This document shows positions 17,364-26,279 of a DNA stretch of 64,000 bases, in pieces. Position 1 is the first letter of the stretch, and each line of letters starts with the position of its first letter. The DNA comes from Corynebacterium breve (GTDB lineage Bacteria; Actinomycetota; Actinomycetes; Mycobacteriales; Mycobacteriaceae), in NCBI RefSeq assembly GCF_030252165.1, contig NZ_CP126969.1:434001-498000 (forward strand), in the 5' to 3' direction. The position numbers and the translations under genes are program-made. Below the pieces are notes generated by a model. That model was not told the origin of the DNA, did not search any database, and was given only the letters and a program-made list of their open reading frames with translations.

Positions 17364-18185
17364 TTAACCTTTCACACCACCGGCAGTCAGGCCGGAGACG
17401 ATGCGGCGCTGGAATACTAGCACCATGATGACCAGCGGCACGGTGACCAGGGAACCCGCAGCCATGATCGCGGCGTATGGATACTCGAACGCCGACGGTC
17501 CGGAGAACCTTGCAATCGCCACGGTAACAGGTTCGGTTGCGGTCGTGGAGAGCTGGCGCGAGAGCATGAACTCGTTCCAGGTGGTGATAAAGGCGATGAT
17601 CGCTGTGGTAAAGATCGCAGGCGTGGCCAATGGCAGCAGCACCAGTCGGAACGCCTGACCGCGGGTGGCGCCGTCGACGCGGGCGGCTTCTTCAAGCTCC
17701 CACGGCAGCTGCTGGAAGAAAGAGATCAGGGTGTAGATCGTCAACGGTAGCGCGAACGAGATGTTGGGGATGATCATCGCGCGGTAGGTGCCGATCCAGC
17801 CGAGATCGCCAAACAGCTGGAACAGCGGAGTGACCAGCGCGATACCGGGGAACATGGATGCCGCCAGAATGATGCCGGTGACGATACCCTTGCCAGGAAA
17901 ATCAAGCCTCGCCAGAGCGTACGCGGTGAAAACGCCGACGATGACGGCGAGTGCGGTCGTCGAAAAGCTAATGATCAGCGAATTACCAATCGCGCCCAGG
18001 AAATCATTGCCCTTGTCTGTGGCCAGCGCGTCGCGGAAGTTATCCAGCGTGAGGTACGTCGGCCACGGTGTCGTGTCGAAGGTGTGCGCCTTGTCGCGGA
18101 ACGCGGTAACCAGCATCCAATAAAACGGGGCGAGGCCCCAGAACATGATGAAAAGTATGCCTAGGTAGTGAGTGACTTTCTTCAT
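17364..18185 (-). CDS. Sugar ABC transporter permease (TusG/SugB-like)
   Basis: 273 residues with about six membrane helices and the EAA loop EEAARVDGATRGQAFRLVLLP that docks the ATPase. MalG/CUT1-type inner membrane permease. Its ATG overlaps the stop of the preceding permease gene by four bases (ATGA). The genetic order (binding protein, two permeases, small membrane protein) resembles the trehalose importers Tus of C. glutamicum and LpqY-SugABC of mycobacteria, so a disaccharide such as trehalose or maltose is the likely substrate. Confidence 0.85.
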   Translation of the reverse strand: MKKVTHYLGILFIMFWGLAPFYWMLVTAFRDKAHTFDTTPWPTYLTLDNFRDALATDKGNDFLGAIGNSLIISFSTTALAVIVGVFTAYALARLDFPGKGIVTGIILAASMFPGIALVTPLFQLFGDLGWIGTYRAMIIPNISFALPLTIYTLISFFQQLPWELEEAARVDGATRGQAFRLVLLPLATPAIFTTAIIAFITTWNEFMLSRQLSTTATEPVTVAIARFSGPSAFEYPYAAIMAAGSLVTVPLVIMVLVFQRRIVSGLTAGGVKG

Positions 18186-19192
18186 TGTGCTGCCTCCACT
18201 TCTGCTTTACGACGACGCCTCGGTTGCTTTTTCGCTGTGCCTCCACCGACGTCGGCGCCGAGGAACCTGATCATCACAAAGGCGACAAAGAAGATGAGCA
18301 AGAAGATCAACGTTGACAACGCTGAGGCAGAGTTAAAGTTGTTCTGCCGCATGTCTTCGACGACTAGTTGCGAAATCGTGGCGGTAGGGGAGTTCGAGGA
18401 GGCTGAAATCATGATGACTGGCAGGTCGTACATGCGCAGCGCATCGAGGGTGCGGAACAGAATCGCAACCATGAGTGCGGGGCGCACCAACGGCAACGTG
18501 ATCAGCCAAAACTGTTGCCAGCGGGAGGCGCCGTCGACGCGGGCGGCCTCGTAAACATCGCCCGGAATCATCTGCAGGCCGGCGAGGATGAGCAGCGCCA
18601 TGAATGGAGTTGTTTTCCACACGTCGGCGATGATGACGGCGGTGCGTGCGGCCCAGGGATCGGTTGTCCATGCGATGGAATGGCCCAGCAGCGAGTTGAC
18701 CACGCCTTGTGGTGCGAACATGAATTGCCAGAGCTTCGCGGTCACTGCGGTGGGGATCGCCCACGGGATCAACACCGCGGCGCGGACGAAACCGCGACCT
18801 TTGTAGTTGCCGTTCATGATCAGCGCCATGATCATGCCCAAAACGATTTCCAATGCCACGGTTGTGACGGTGAAGAACAAGGTGATGCGCACAGCGGGCC
18901 AGAAGTCGGTGGCCAGTGTTCCGGGAGGACACGCGCCTACTTCGCCGGTGCCGGTCATGCAGCGATTAGTGATCCAGTAGAGGTAATTGTCCAAGCCTGC
19001 GAACCCGCCGTCGACGAAGATGCCGGTAGAAGGGTCGAGATGCTTGTCTTGCTGGAATGACAGATAGATGGCGCGAACGATCGGGTAGCCGATCACGATC
19101 GCGAGCACGATGAGAGCTGGGGTGACAAGGAGGGATGCTTGCTTCGCGTCGGGGAAGCGTTGCTTCTTGGGTGTCGCGGTGGCTGTGGCCAT
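18182..19192 (-). CDS. Sugar ABC transporter permease (TusF/SugA-like)
   Basis: 336 residues from the ATG at 19192, which has a strong AGGAGG eight bases upstream; the frame to 19222 runs through a hairpin and is rejected. MalF-like CUT1 permease with an extra periplasmic region between the first helices (STGIFVDGGFAGLDNYLYW ... GEVGACPPG) and the EAA loop YEAARVDGASRWQQFWLITLP. It pairs with the following permease. No ATP-binding subunit gene lies in the window, so a shared MsiK/MsmX-type ATPase encoded elsewhere is expected. Confidence 0.85.
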   Translation of the reverse strand: MATATATPKKQRFPDAKQASLLVTPALIVLAIVIGYPIVRAIYLSFQQDKHLDPSTGIFVDGGFAGLDNYLYWITNRCMTGTGEVGACPPGTLATDFWPAVRITLFFTVTTVALEIVLGMIMALIMNGNYKGRGFVRAAVLIPWAIPTAVTAKLWQFMFAPQGVVNSLLGHSIAWTTDPWAARTAVIIADVWKTTPFMALLILAGLQMIPGDVYEAARVDGASRWQQFWLITLPLVRPALMVAILFRTLDALRMYDLPVIMISASSNSPTATISQLVVEDMRQNNFNSASALSTLIFLLIFFVAFVMIRFLGADVGGGTAKKQPRRRRKAEVEAAQ

Positions 19193-19213
19193 GGAAAACC
19201 TCCTAGTGGACAA

Positions 19214-19245
19214 AGCCCGCACTGTCGGAAACGTCAGTGCGGGCT
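19214..19245 (-). terminator. Intercistronic hairpin between binding protein and permease genes
   Basis: 11-bp arms AGCCCGCACTG/CAGTGCGGGCT with a 10-base loop. Such stem-loops after binding-protein genes stabilise the upstream message and lower expression of the downstream permeases; the T tract is short, so termination would be partial. Confidence 0.65.
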
Positions 19246-19258
19246 GAAATCTGAATGA

Positions 19259-20512
19259 CTAGTTGGAGGCTTGCTCGATTGCAGCCTTCATGTCTGCGGT
19301 CGCATCGTCAACGGACTTGCCGTCGGTGAGTGCTGCGTACGCGTTGTCCTGAACTGCCTTGGAGATCGCCGGGTAGAACGGGGACACCGGACGTGGTGCC
19401 GCATTTTCCAGGGATTCCTTCAGGGCTGGCAGGTAAGGGTACTTTTCGATCAGTGCTTCATCATCGTAGATGGATGCGAGGACTGGTGGGAAGGAAGCAT
19501 CAGCGAAGGACGTCTGGTTCTCTTCGTTGATGATGAACTCGATGAAGTCGCGCGCAGTGGCCTTTTTCTCGGAGTTGATGTTGATGCCGTTGTTGTAGCC
19601 ACCCAGGGTGGACACGCCGACACCGTCTTTGGCAACGAGTGGCTGCACCTCTACGTTGATGCCAGCGTCGACAGCATTGGTGTACATGTAAGGCCAGTTG
19701 ATCGCGTATGCGGTGTTGCCCTCAGTGAACGCGAGGTTGGTCTCTTCCTCGGTGGCTGCGGTGGAGCCGGAAGCGATGGTGCCGTCCTCGTAGGCATCGA
19801 CAAGCGCCTGAAGGCCTTCTTTTGCCTCGTCGGAGTCCACGGTAGGTGCGCCCTGGTCGTCGATGACGGAGCCACCCCAACCTTCGATGAAGCCGACGGT
19901 GTTCACAGTCAGTCCCTCGTACTGCTTGAGCTGAGTGGTCAGGCAGTCGCCTTCAACCTCCTCGCACGATGCCTTAAGCTCGTCGAAGGTAGTTGGCGCT
20001 TCTGCGACCTTGTCTGCGTCGCGGAAGAGCAGCTGGCCGTTGGTGTTCTGGGGAAGAGCGTAAAGGGTGTCGTTGTAGGTTGCGGACTCCACGGTGGCTT
20101 CCAGAAGCTCAGAGGTATCTACCTCCAAGTCGCCTTCGAGTGGTGCGAGCCACTGGTTCGCTGCGAAGTCGGCGGTCCAGATGACATCGAGAGCCATGAC
20201 ATCGTAATCGGAGTTGCCTGCCTGCAGGGATTGCACGAGGGTTTCGCGCTGTGCGTCAGCTTCGCCCGCGAGCTCGCTGAGGGTGACTTCTTCGTCTGGG
20301 TGCTCTTCGTTCCACTTGTCGATGATTGGGATGAGCTTGTCGGTGTCGTTCTTGCCCATCGCGAAAGTGATCGGGCCGCGGCCGTCAGCGTTGTCTACTG
20401 CTGGTGCGTCGGCGGAACCCTCGTCGGTGCTGGAGCAGGCGGTCAGTGCAGTTGCTGCGAGGAAAGTAGCAGCAAGAGTCGCGCCTGCTTTACGAGTCAA
20501 GGAAAAGTTCAT
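19259..20512 (-). CDS. Sugar ABC transporter substrate-binding lipoprotein (TusE/LpqY-like)
   Basis: 417 residues from the ATG at 20512 (AAAGGTG upstream; the longer frame to 20566 is rejected). Lipoprotein signal with lipobox LTAC at about residue 26. The mature protein is a type I extracellular solute-binding protein: ITFAMGKNDTDKLIPIIDKWNEE, YDVMALDVIWTADFAANQWL, GGYNNGININ. It delivers a sugar, probably a disaccharide, to the two permeases downstream. A GlxR-like palindrome lies upstream (20551-20568). Confidence 0.87.
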   Translation of the reverse strand: MNFSLTRKAGATLAATFLAATALTACSSTDEGSADAPAVDNADGRGPITFAMGKNDTDKLIPIIDKWNEEHPDEEVTLSELAGEADAQRETLVQSLQAGNSDYDVMALDVIWTADFAANQWLAPLEGDLEVDTSELLEATVESATYNDTLYALPQNTNGQLLFRDADKVAEAPTTFDELKASCEEVEGDCLTTQLKQYEGLTVNTVGFIEGWGGSVIDDQGAPTVDSDEAKEGLQALVDAYEDGTIASGSTAATEEETNLAFTEGNTAYAINWPYMYTNAVDAGINVEVQPLVAKDGVGVSTLGGYNNGININSEKKATARDFIEFIINEENQTSFADASFPPVLASIYDDEALIEKYPYLPALKESLENAAPRPVSPFYPAISKAVQDNAYAALTDGKSVDDATADMKAAIEQASN

Positions 20513-20550
20513 GTTTGTGTCACCTTTCGGAAATGTATTTCCTTTGAACT

Positions 20551-20568
20551 TAGTGACTGTATTCACTA
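20551..20568 (-). promoter_or_regulatory. GlxR (CRP-like) type operator upstream of the sugar-binding protein gene
   Basis: TAGTGA-N6-TCACTA is a perfect 18-bp dyad, close to the corynebacterial GlxR consensus TGTGA-N6-TCACA (one mismatch in each half). It sits about 40 bp before the start codon of the importer operon, which would suit cAMP-GlxR control by carbon supply. Confidence 0.55.
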
Positions 20569-20586
20569 CAGCGCAGGCAATTAACC

Positions 20587-20647
20587 CAGCTCACCCCTGC
20601 GCGGGGGTGAGCTGTTTGAAATCCCACACATGTGGACATTGGGATTT
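20587..20647 (-). terminator. Tandem hairpins after the TIGR03089-like gene
   Basis: AAATCCCA/TGGGATTT (20619-20626, 20640-20647) overlaps the stop codon at 20646, and CAGCTCACCCC/GGGGTGAGCTG (20587-20597, 20604-20614) follows. Together they probably end the minus-strand transcript upstream of the importer operon. Confidence 0.55.
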
Positions 20648-21305
20648 AGGATTCCAGACGCGCTGTCACCTTTTCGATCGTGGCAATCTCATCAAGTCGC
20701 TGCGTCGATGCCATGCCAGTAACAATCACCACGGAACCTCCCGCAGCGAGTGGCGCGAGAATGCGGTTGCGAAAGTCGTCGTCAGTGGACCACCCGGTAG
20801 TCAGGTATCGCTTATCGACGACACCGTCTACCCGGAACTGTGCCAATTCAGGGGACGCGCCGAAATATTGGTCGCCATAGAACCGCACTGTTGGGCCGAA
20901 ATCGATTGCGCCGAGGGGGAGCGTGCCACCCGATTCGACCACGCCACGACCAAATGGATCGTTGGATACCACGACAACGTCATCTGCATCGGGCCAGCGC
21001 TCGTAGCCTTCGAGGTCGGTGAAGACGAGTTCGGCGTCGCCTTGGAAAAGGGGAGTGAGCTCCGCAGCGATGATGCCGAGGGGGATTACCGCGGCCTGCC
21101 ACGAAGCGGGAAGATCAATGCGGATTGCTGAATCGGGATCGGAGTCGAACTCTTGCGTCATCATGTTCGCGATCTTGTTTGCCCAGTTGTCCAAGGTGAC
21201 ACCGGAAAATTCCATCCGAGAACCAGTTGATTCGTCGTAAACAGTCAGACGTGGAGACGCGGGATCGTGCTTTAGCAAGGGTTCAAGCATGCTCATGGCA
21301 CCCAT
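20646..21305 (-). CDS. TIGR03089-family conserved actinobacterial protein
   Basis: 219 residues; the true start may be one of the ATGs at 21305, 21296 or 21290, the last best matching the family's usual N-terminus. LLKHDPASPRLTVYDESTGSRMEFSGVTLDNWANKIANMM resembles the N-terminal part of AMP-binding (acyl-adenylate) enzymes, but the protein is too short to be one. This family is conserved beside the LCP gene in Corynebacteriales. Function is unknown. Confidence 0.7.
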   Translation of the reverse strand: MGAMSMLEPLLKHDPASPRLTVYDESTGSRMEFSGVTLDNWANKIANMMTQEFDSDPDSAIRIDLPASWQAAVIPLGIIAAELTPLFQGDAELVFTDLEGYERWPDADDVVVVSNDPFGRGVVESGGTLPLGAIDFGPTVRFYGDQYFGASPELAQFRVDGVVDKRYLTTGWSTDDDFRNRILAPLAAGGSVVIVTGMASTQRLDEIATIEKVTARLES

Positions 21306-21338
21306 CGTAAGGAAAACCGAGTGGAGATGTCTCGCGGA

Positions 21339-22916
21339 CTAGTTGACGCAGCGCGGGCCGTCGCCACCGGCATCGATTTCGGGGGCGACTTCGGCCTCGC
21401 CGAAGTCAGCACCTGGAGTACCAACCGGTTCTTCGGGAGTATCGATTTCATCGCTGACGTTGGATTTTGGTCCCGCGTACTCGTCGGCAGTAACGACGAT
21501 CAACGTGGCGGAATCGAGGCCTTCGTTAGCGGTTACTTCGAGCCCGCCGAGCATCTCGGCAAGCTTCAACGCTGCCGGATCATTGGGGTCGGCCGCCACT
21601 ACTTGGGATGAGGAGTACACGCCCTCGATGGCGTTGGTCACCTCGGCGACTGCCAGTCCGTTTTCCTCGAGATAAGCTCCGACGCCTCCTGCTTGGCCCG
21701 AGATCTGGCCCGCGTTGAGTACGTGAACCGAGTATCCCTCGAAGGTGTTGTCCTCTTCTTCAGCCGGTTTTTCTTCAGTCGGCGTTGGGTCTGGCTTTGG
21801 TGGATTGAGAAGTTCGTCCATAAACGTGTGCACTTCTTTTGAGTCGACTGTGACGATGGATTCGCCGAAGTCGCCGGTGCCGTCGATGGACGTGACGGGG
21901 ATCGTCGTAAAAGTGACGTTTCCGCCTGCCAGGTTCGCCAGCTGTGAAGCAAAAGCGAGGATGTCCCAATTTTGATCGATAGTCACCGAGCGCTGCACGG
22001 CGTTGCCCAAATCGCTAAGCTTCGCTGGGTTGGTGAGAGTGCCAGCGCTGAGGACTTTTTGCACGAGGGAGGCCATAAATGCCTGCTGGCGCACAATGCG
22101 GTCGAGGTCGCCGCGGGGCAGGCCGTGGCGCTGTCGGACGAAGGCTAAGGCTTGCGTGCCGTCGAGCGTGGATACTCCAGCAGGGAAGTGGGCGCCGGAG
22201 AACTCGTCGTCAACGTCCTCGTTGAGACAGACGTCGACGCCACCGATGGCGTCGGTAAGGAGAACGAATCCGAGCAGGCCCACCTCGGCGTAGTGGTCTA
22301 CCTCGATACCCGTGAGGTCTGCTACCGCGCTAATCAAACCCTGCTGGCCAGCGGTTGCAACTTTCTCCTCGAGTTTGCGGTTCTCCTCGGCGCCGTCCTC
22401 GAGGAGCTCCGCGCGCCTGTCCGCGGCGTAGTTGGCGTAGACGCTGTTGATCTTGAGGTTGCCGTAATCGTCGTCGTGAACATAGGTATCACGTGGAATC
22501 GACACGGCTGTGGCGCGGGAGCCGTCATTGGGCACGCGGATGACCATCAAGGTGTCGGTATTGAGTTCGCCGTCGGACACTCCCGCGTTGAGCCGGGCGA
22601 GTTCTTCGTCGGAAAGCGGGTTGCCCTGGGCATCGGTACGCGAATCGGAGCCAACAAGCAAGATGTCGATCGCACCATCAGGGGCGTTGCCCTTGACCCC
22701 TGAGCCACCGCCAAGTGATAGCTCGGAAGCGGAGATCTGATTGCCTAGGCGTCCGACTGTGCCATAGCCGATAGCGGATATAGCCAAAATCACAACGGCG
22801 AGGAAAGTCAGCAAAGTTTTGGTCGCAGTATTGCCCGACTGCGTGATGTCACGACGTTGCGACGGAGCAGCTTGGATATCGCGCGCGTAGCGATAAGACC
22901 TGCTCACAAACGTCAC
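21339..22916 (-). CDS. lcpA: LytR-CpsA-Psr family phosphotransferase with LytR_C domain
   Basis: 525 residues. Cytoplasmic N-terminus, one membrane helix at ~33-55 (TLLTFLAVVILAISAIGYG), then the extracellular LCP domain with DILLVGSDSRTD, RVPNDGSRATAVSIPRDTYV, INSVYA, LACVNLN-like region DAIGGVDVCLNEDV and FVRQRHGLPRGDLDRIVRQQAFM, whose arginines and aspartates bind the polyprenyl phosphate. A C-terminal LytR_C domain (SVHVLNAGQISGQAGG) follows an acid/proline linker. In corynebacteria LcpA ligates arabinogalactan to peptidoglycan; the adjacency to wbbL, whose product starts the linker, supports the same role. Confidence 0.87.
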   Translation of the reverse strand: MTFVSRSYRYARDIQAAPSQRRDITQSGNTATKTLLTFLAVVILAISAIGYGTVGRLGNQISASELSLGGGSGVKGNAPDGAIDILLVGSDSRTDAQGNPLSDEELARLNAGVSDGELNTDTLMVIRVPNDGSRATAVSIPRDTYVHDDDYGNLKINSVYANYAADRRAELLEDGAEENRKLEEKVATAGQQGLISAVADLTGIEVDHYAEVGLLGFVLLTDAIGGVDVCLNEDVDDEFSGAHFPAGVSTLDGTQALAFVRQRHGLPRGDLDRIVRQQAFMASLVQKVLSAGTLTNPAKLSDLGNAVQRSVTIDQNWDILAFASQLANLAGGNVTFTTIPVTSIDGTGDFGESIVTVDSKEVHTFMDELLNPPKPDPTPTEEKPAEEEDNTFEGYSVHVLNAGQISGQAGGVGAYLEENGLAVAEVTNAIEGVYSSSQVVAADPNDPAALKLAEMLGGLEVTANEGLDSATLIVVTADEYAGPKSNVSDEIDTPEEPVGTPGADFGEAEVAPEIDAGGDGPRCVN

Positions 22917-23040
22917 GCACCTTTCTCGAATCTAACTCCGCGGGGGCGGAGAGGGCCGTCAAGGAATTATACGACACACTCCATCGAAATGAGGATCTGC
23001 AATCGTGAGTTCATCAGGTTCTGGGTATGCTTAGAACATT

Positions 23041-23973
23041 GTGTGTAAAAACGACAATCCCAACCAGCAGGGCGGCGGGCCAGCAGCGCCACTAGCCATA
23101 GTTACCGTGACGTATTCGCCCGGACGTCACCTAGGAGCATTCTTAGAATCCCTGCCCCAGGCGACGCATCGCAACGTTGTCACCATCATGGCGGACAACG
23201 GCTCGACCGACGGCGTGCCCGAAGCAGCTGCACGGGACAATTCCACGGTCGTATTTCTGCCGACAGGCGGCAACATCGGCTACGGGGGAGCGATTAATGC
23301 CGCGGCTAATTACCTGCGTCCGCAGCGGGAAGCGGGGGAGATCGACTCGAACTTCTTCTTGATCTCAAACCCCGATGTCGAATTCCTCCCAGGCTCAATT
23401 GACCGTTTGCTGGATTGCATCGAGTCCGAGCCTCGGGCGGGCGCGGTAGGGCCGCGCATTGAAGAGGCAGATGGGTCCGCGTATCCGTCTGCCCGCGCAG
23501 TGCCCAATGTGGTGACGGGTATCGGTCACGCACTTTTGTCCGGAGTGTGGCCGGGCAATCCATTTACTAAGGCGTACAAAGACGACGCCGATATGGATAA
23601 CAAACGCGTGGCGGGCTGGCTGTCCGGTGCCTGCCTGTTGGTGAGGTGGGAAGCCTTCGAAGAGGTTGGTGGTTTCGACGAGCGTTACTTCATGTATATG
23701 GAGGACGTAGACTTCGGCGATCGGCTGACGCGCGCCGGGTGGCAGAGTATTTTCTGCCCGGAAGCACGAATAATGCATGACCAAGGTCACTCAGCTAACA
23801 AGCACAGTAGGGTGACGGTCCCTGCGCACCACGACTCTGCGTATCGTTTCCAAGCGGATCGCCACCCGTACATGTGGCAGGCTCCGCTCCGGGCGGTGTT
23901 GTGGCTGGGGCTCAAGGCACGCGGATATGCGCAGACATTGTGGGCGAGTCGCACGGCTCGTCGCAAAGCATGA
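23041..23973 (+). CDS. wbbL: Rhamnosyltransferase WbbL-like family 2 glycosyltransferase
   Basis: 310 residues from a GTG at 23041. GT-A fold: VTVTYSPGRHLGAFLESLP, IMADNGSTDGVP, LPTGGNIGYGGAINAAA, SNPDVEFLPGSI (metal-binding acidic cluster), GAVGPRIEEADGS and the acceptor-side MEDVDFGDRLTRAGW. WbbL adds rhamnose to GlcNAc-PP-decaprenol to make the galactan linker unit. It is divergent from lcpA and followed by nucleotide-sugar genes, consistent with envelope synthesis. Confidence 0.87.
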   Translation: MCKNDNPNQQGGGPAAPLAIVTVTYSPGRHLGAFLESLPQATHRNVVTIMADNGSTDGVPEAAARDNSTVVFLPTGGNIGYGGAINAAANYLRPQREAGEIDSNFFLISNPDVEFLPGSIDRLLDCIESEPRAGAVGPRIEEADGSAYPSARAVPNVVTGIGHALLSGVWPGNPFTKAYKDDADMDNKRVAGWLSGACLLVRWEAFEEVGGFDERYFMYMEDVDFGDRLTRAGWQSIFCPEARIMHDQGHSANKHSRVTVPAHHDSAYRFQADRHPYMWQAPLRAVLWLGLKARGYAQTLWASRTARRKA

Positions 23974-24020
23974 GATACGAATCAATCAGAAATCAACTTA
24001 AGTAAAAGAGGTAAGAACCG

Positions 24021-25100
24021 ATGGCACAGCCTTCTACCACCGATGCAGTGATCCTGGTGGGTGGCCGCGGCACACGACTGCGCCCCTTGACCGTGAATAC
24101 TCCCAAGCCGATGCTTCCTACGGCTGGGTTCCCGTTTCTGTCGCACCTACTTGCGCGCATCAAGGAAGCGGGGATGGAACACGTCATCTTGAGTACATCG
24201 TTTAAAGCCGAGGTGTTTGAGGAATATTTTGGCAACGGTGAAGAGTTCGGCCTTGAAATCGAATATGTCGTGGAGGAAGAAGCGCTAGGCACCGGTGGCG
24301 GTATTCGCAACGTCTATGACCACTTGCGCTATGACACTGCAATGGTGTTCAACGGCGACGTGCTTTCAGGAGCAAACCTCGGAGAGATCCTGGAAACGCA
24401 CACTTCCCACGACGCGGATGTGACCCTCCACTTGGTGCGCGTGCCGGATCCTCGCGCGTTTGGATCGGTGCCAACGGATAGCGATGGAAATGTCTTGGCG
24501 TTTTTGGAAAAGACTGAAGATCCGCCGACCGACCAGATTAACGCCGGCTGCTACGTGTTCAAGAAAGAAATCATCGAACAAATTCCGGCCGACAGCGTTG
24601 TTTCTGTCGAGCGCACGACGTTCCCGAAGCTGTTGGCCAATAGCGCGAAGGTTGTCGGCCATGTGGATACGGCCTACTGGAGAGATATGGGGCGCCCCGA
24701 CGATTTTGTGCAGGGCTCCTCGGACCTTGTGCGTGGCATCGCGTATTCACCTCTACTTAAGGGTAAGACCGGCGAGAGCTTTGTCGACGAAAGCGCGGGC
24801 GTCGCCGGCGGAGTCATTTTGGTCGGCGGCACTGCGGTGGGGCGTGGCGCTGAGATTGGCGCTGGGTCGCGTGTCGACGACTCCGTGATCTTTGATGGCG
24901 TCACGATCGAACCAGGCGCAGTGGTGAAAAACTCCATTATCGCTGCTGGGGCCACTATTGGGGCGAACGCCCGCATTACGGACTGCGTAATCGGTGAGGG
25001 GGCTTCGATTGGTGCCCGGTGCGAGCTGATGGGTGGCATGCGTGTGTGGCCGGGAGTTGTCATTCCAGATTCTGGAGTGCGCTTTTCGCCGGATGCCTAG
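24021..25100 (+). CDS. Mannose-1-phosphate guanylyltransferase
   Basis: 359 residues. Nucleotidyltransferase signature at the N-terminus, VILVGGRGTRLRPLTVNTPKPML, with the product-binding VFNGDVLSG; the C-terminal third is a left-handed beta-helix of hexapeptide repeats (AEIGAGSRVDDSVIFDGVTI onwards). It makes GDP-mannose from mannose-1-P, the donor for arabinomannan/lipomannan and glycoproteins. ManB and ManA encoded downstream supply its substrate. Sometimes annotated rmlA2/manC; the GDP-mannose role is the better fit given the neighbours. Confidence 0.85.
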   Translation: MAQPSTTDAVILVGGRGTRLRPLTVNTPKPMLPTAGFPFLSHLLARIKEAGMEHVILSTSFKAEVFEEYFGNGEEFGLEIEYVVEEEALGTGGGIRNVYDHLRYDTAMVFNGDVLSGANLGEILETHTSHDADVTLHLVRVPDPRAFGSVPTDSDGNVLAFLEKTEDPPTDQINAGCYVFKKEIIEQIPADSVVSVERTTFPKLLANSAKVVGHVDTAYWRDMGRPDDFVQGSSDLVRGIAYSPLLKGKTGESFVDESAGVAGGVILVGGTAVGRGAEIGAGSRVDDSVIFDGVTIEPGAVVKNSIIAAGATIGANARITDCVIGEGASIGARCELMGGMRVWPGVVIPDSGVRFSPDA

Positions 25101-25403
25101 CCGACACGCCGGTTGACGAGGGAACTAGTTGCCGGAGAGGCGAGTGGCACTAGATGTAGTACCCCCAAGGTCTCCCCCTGGTCCTGGTTGGATGTTGCGG
25201 GTGTGACTCGTGTGGCGATTCACCTGGTAAGAACCTTAGAGCCTGGCGGTTTTCACACTTTGAGGTTGACGCTATTTAGAGACAACGTGTGTAATCACAA
25301 TTGTGTAATAAGTAATCCATCGCCCGTGGAGAAGGTGGGTACGGTGGGTTATGAAATTGAGACCGAAAGACCGACCAACGGAGAGGGGCAGGGCGTGGAA
25401 GAC
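25101..25403 (+). promoter_or_regulatory. Upstream region of the WhiB2-type gene with a plausible sigma-A promoter
   Basis: TTGACG at 25266-25271 and TGTAAT at 25290-25295 are 18 bases apart. The -10 overlaps a compact double palindrome TGTGTAATCACA (25288-25299) and CACAATTGTG (25296-25305), possible binding sites. The frame that continues upstream of the WhiB start is not credible as protein, so this is read as a 5' leader of about 100 bases. Confidence 0.5.
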
Positions 25404-25694
25404 ATGGCTGACAACGCAATCCTCCGTGGGGGAGCTGCAGGTGAACTGACTTTGGAAGAACTGTTCACCGCGATGGAGCAAGAATGGCAGGACCAGGCGC
25501 TGTGTGCGCAAACTGATCCTGAAGCTTTCTTTCCAGAAAAAGGTGGCTCAACCCGCGAAGCGAAACGAATTTGCCAAGCCTGTGGTGTTCGTGATGAGTG
25601 CCTCGAATATGCACTGGAGCACGACGAGCGATTTGGAATTTGGGGTGGCCTTTCAGATCGTGAACGCCGCCGCCTGAAGAAGCAGATTGGCTAA
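25404..25694 (+). CDS. whcD: WhiB-family iron-sulfur regulator, WhiB2/WhcD-like
   Basis: 96 residues from the ATG at 25404; an in-frame GTG at 25395 is an alternative. The four [4Fe-4S] cysteines are ALCAQ near residue 31 and CQACGVRDEC (CxxCx5C) near 56-65. The DNA/sigma contact motif GIWGG is followed by the basic RERRRLKKQIG. WhiB2/WhcD acts with WhiA in cell division control. Its place beside the metallopeptidase-like and DUF3499 genes is conserved in Corynebacteriales (cf. Rv3258c-Rv3260c). Confidence 0.9.
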   Translation: MADNAILRGGAAGELTLEELFTAMEQEWQDQALCAQTDPEAFFPEKGGSTREAKRICQACGVRDECLEYALEHDERFGIWGGLSDRERRRLKKQIG

Positions 25695-25715
25695 AAGTAA
25701 ATAATCGATGAATTG

Positions 25716-26186
25716 CTACTGAAACCTCGGGTCGATATCGGCCGGGTCGATGTTAAGGTAATTCGCCACTAGTGCGGTCAGTATCCACGTGAGGAGTTCT
25801 GATCGTTCTTGCGCATTGGACGTCCGCTGCTCAATTGGCATGCGGAAGATGACAATGCGCGCACGGGTCGGGCGACCTTGGGGGTCAACGCCTGCCTGAA
25901 GAACGCGCCCGAGGGGGACCGGGCCGTCAGCGACAATGTCGTCGGGAAGAATTGCGATGTCAGTGCGAAGGCGCATGCGTGGCACCGTGTCAACGGCTAG
26001 ATCCACGCCGACCAATTGATCGAAGTAGGCGTTCTGTAGTGGGGCATATGCTTCGAGAACCGCCTGGTCAAAGCTCATGGAGCGCGATCGGTACCGTGGC
26101 ACTCCCACCGGGAGAAGGGGGCCGCGTGCGCCGCGCCCGCGTCGGTCGCGAGCGGGTCGAAGATGGAGCGGATCTGCGACGTTCAT
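25716..26186 (-). CDS. Degenerate metallopeptidase-family (zincin_1-like) protein
   Basis: 156 residues. N-terminal Arg-rich segment (RPARDRRGRGARG), then a region with the fold pattern of the DUF/PF06262 zincin family (PLGRVLQAGVDPQGRPTRARIVIF). Where relatives have an HExxH zinc site near the C-terminus this protein reads TWILTALVANYLNIDPADID, so all three zinc ligands appear lost. It is probably a non-catalytic homologue of the Rv3259-type protein. Position between whcD and the DUF3499 gene is conserved. Confidence 0.6.
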   Translation of the reverse strand: MNVADPLHLRPARDRRGRGARGPLLPVGVPRYRSRSMSFDQAVLEAYAPLQNAYFDQLVGVDLAVDTVPRMRLRTDIAILPDDIVADGPVPLGRVLQAGVDPQGRPTRARIVIFRMPIEQRTSNAQERSELLTWILTALVANYLNIDPADIDPRFQ

Positions 26187-26279
26187 GGTTATGATCCTAG
26201 GGGGAGAAATCCGTTAATAGGGGTGGCCACGCCGCCGGGGACTGTTCAAATCTAAAGTTGGGGTTTAGACTTGGTGACC

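Noticed and set aside
25113-25394. Long N-terminal extension of the WhiB2-type frame
   Set aside because: WhiB proteins are ~80-130 residues; the extension overlies a promoter-like region and has no recognisable sequence.
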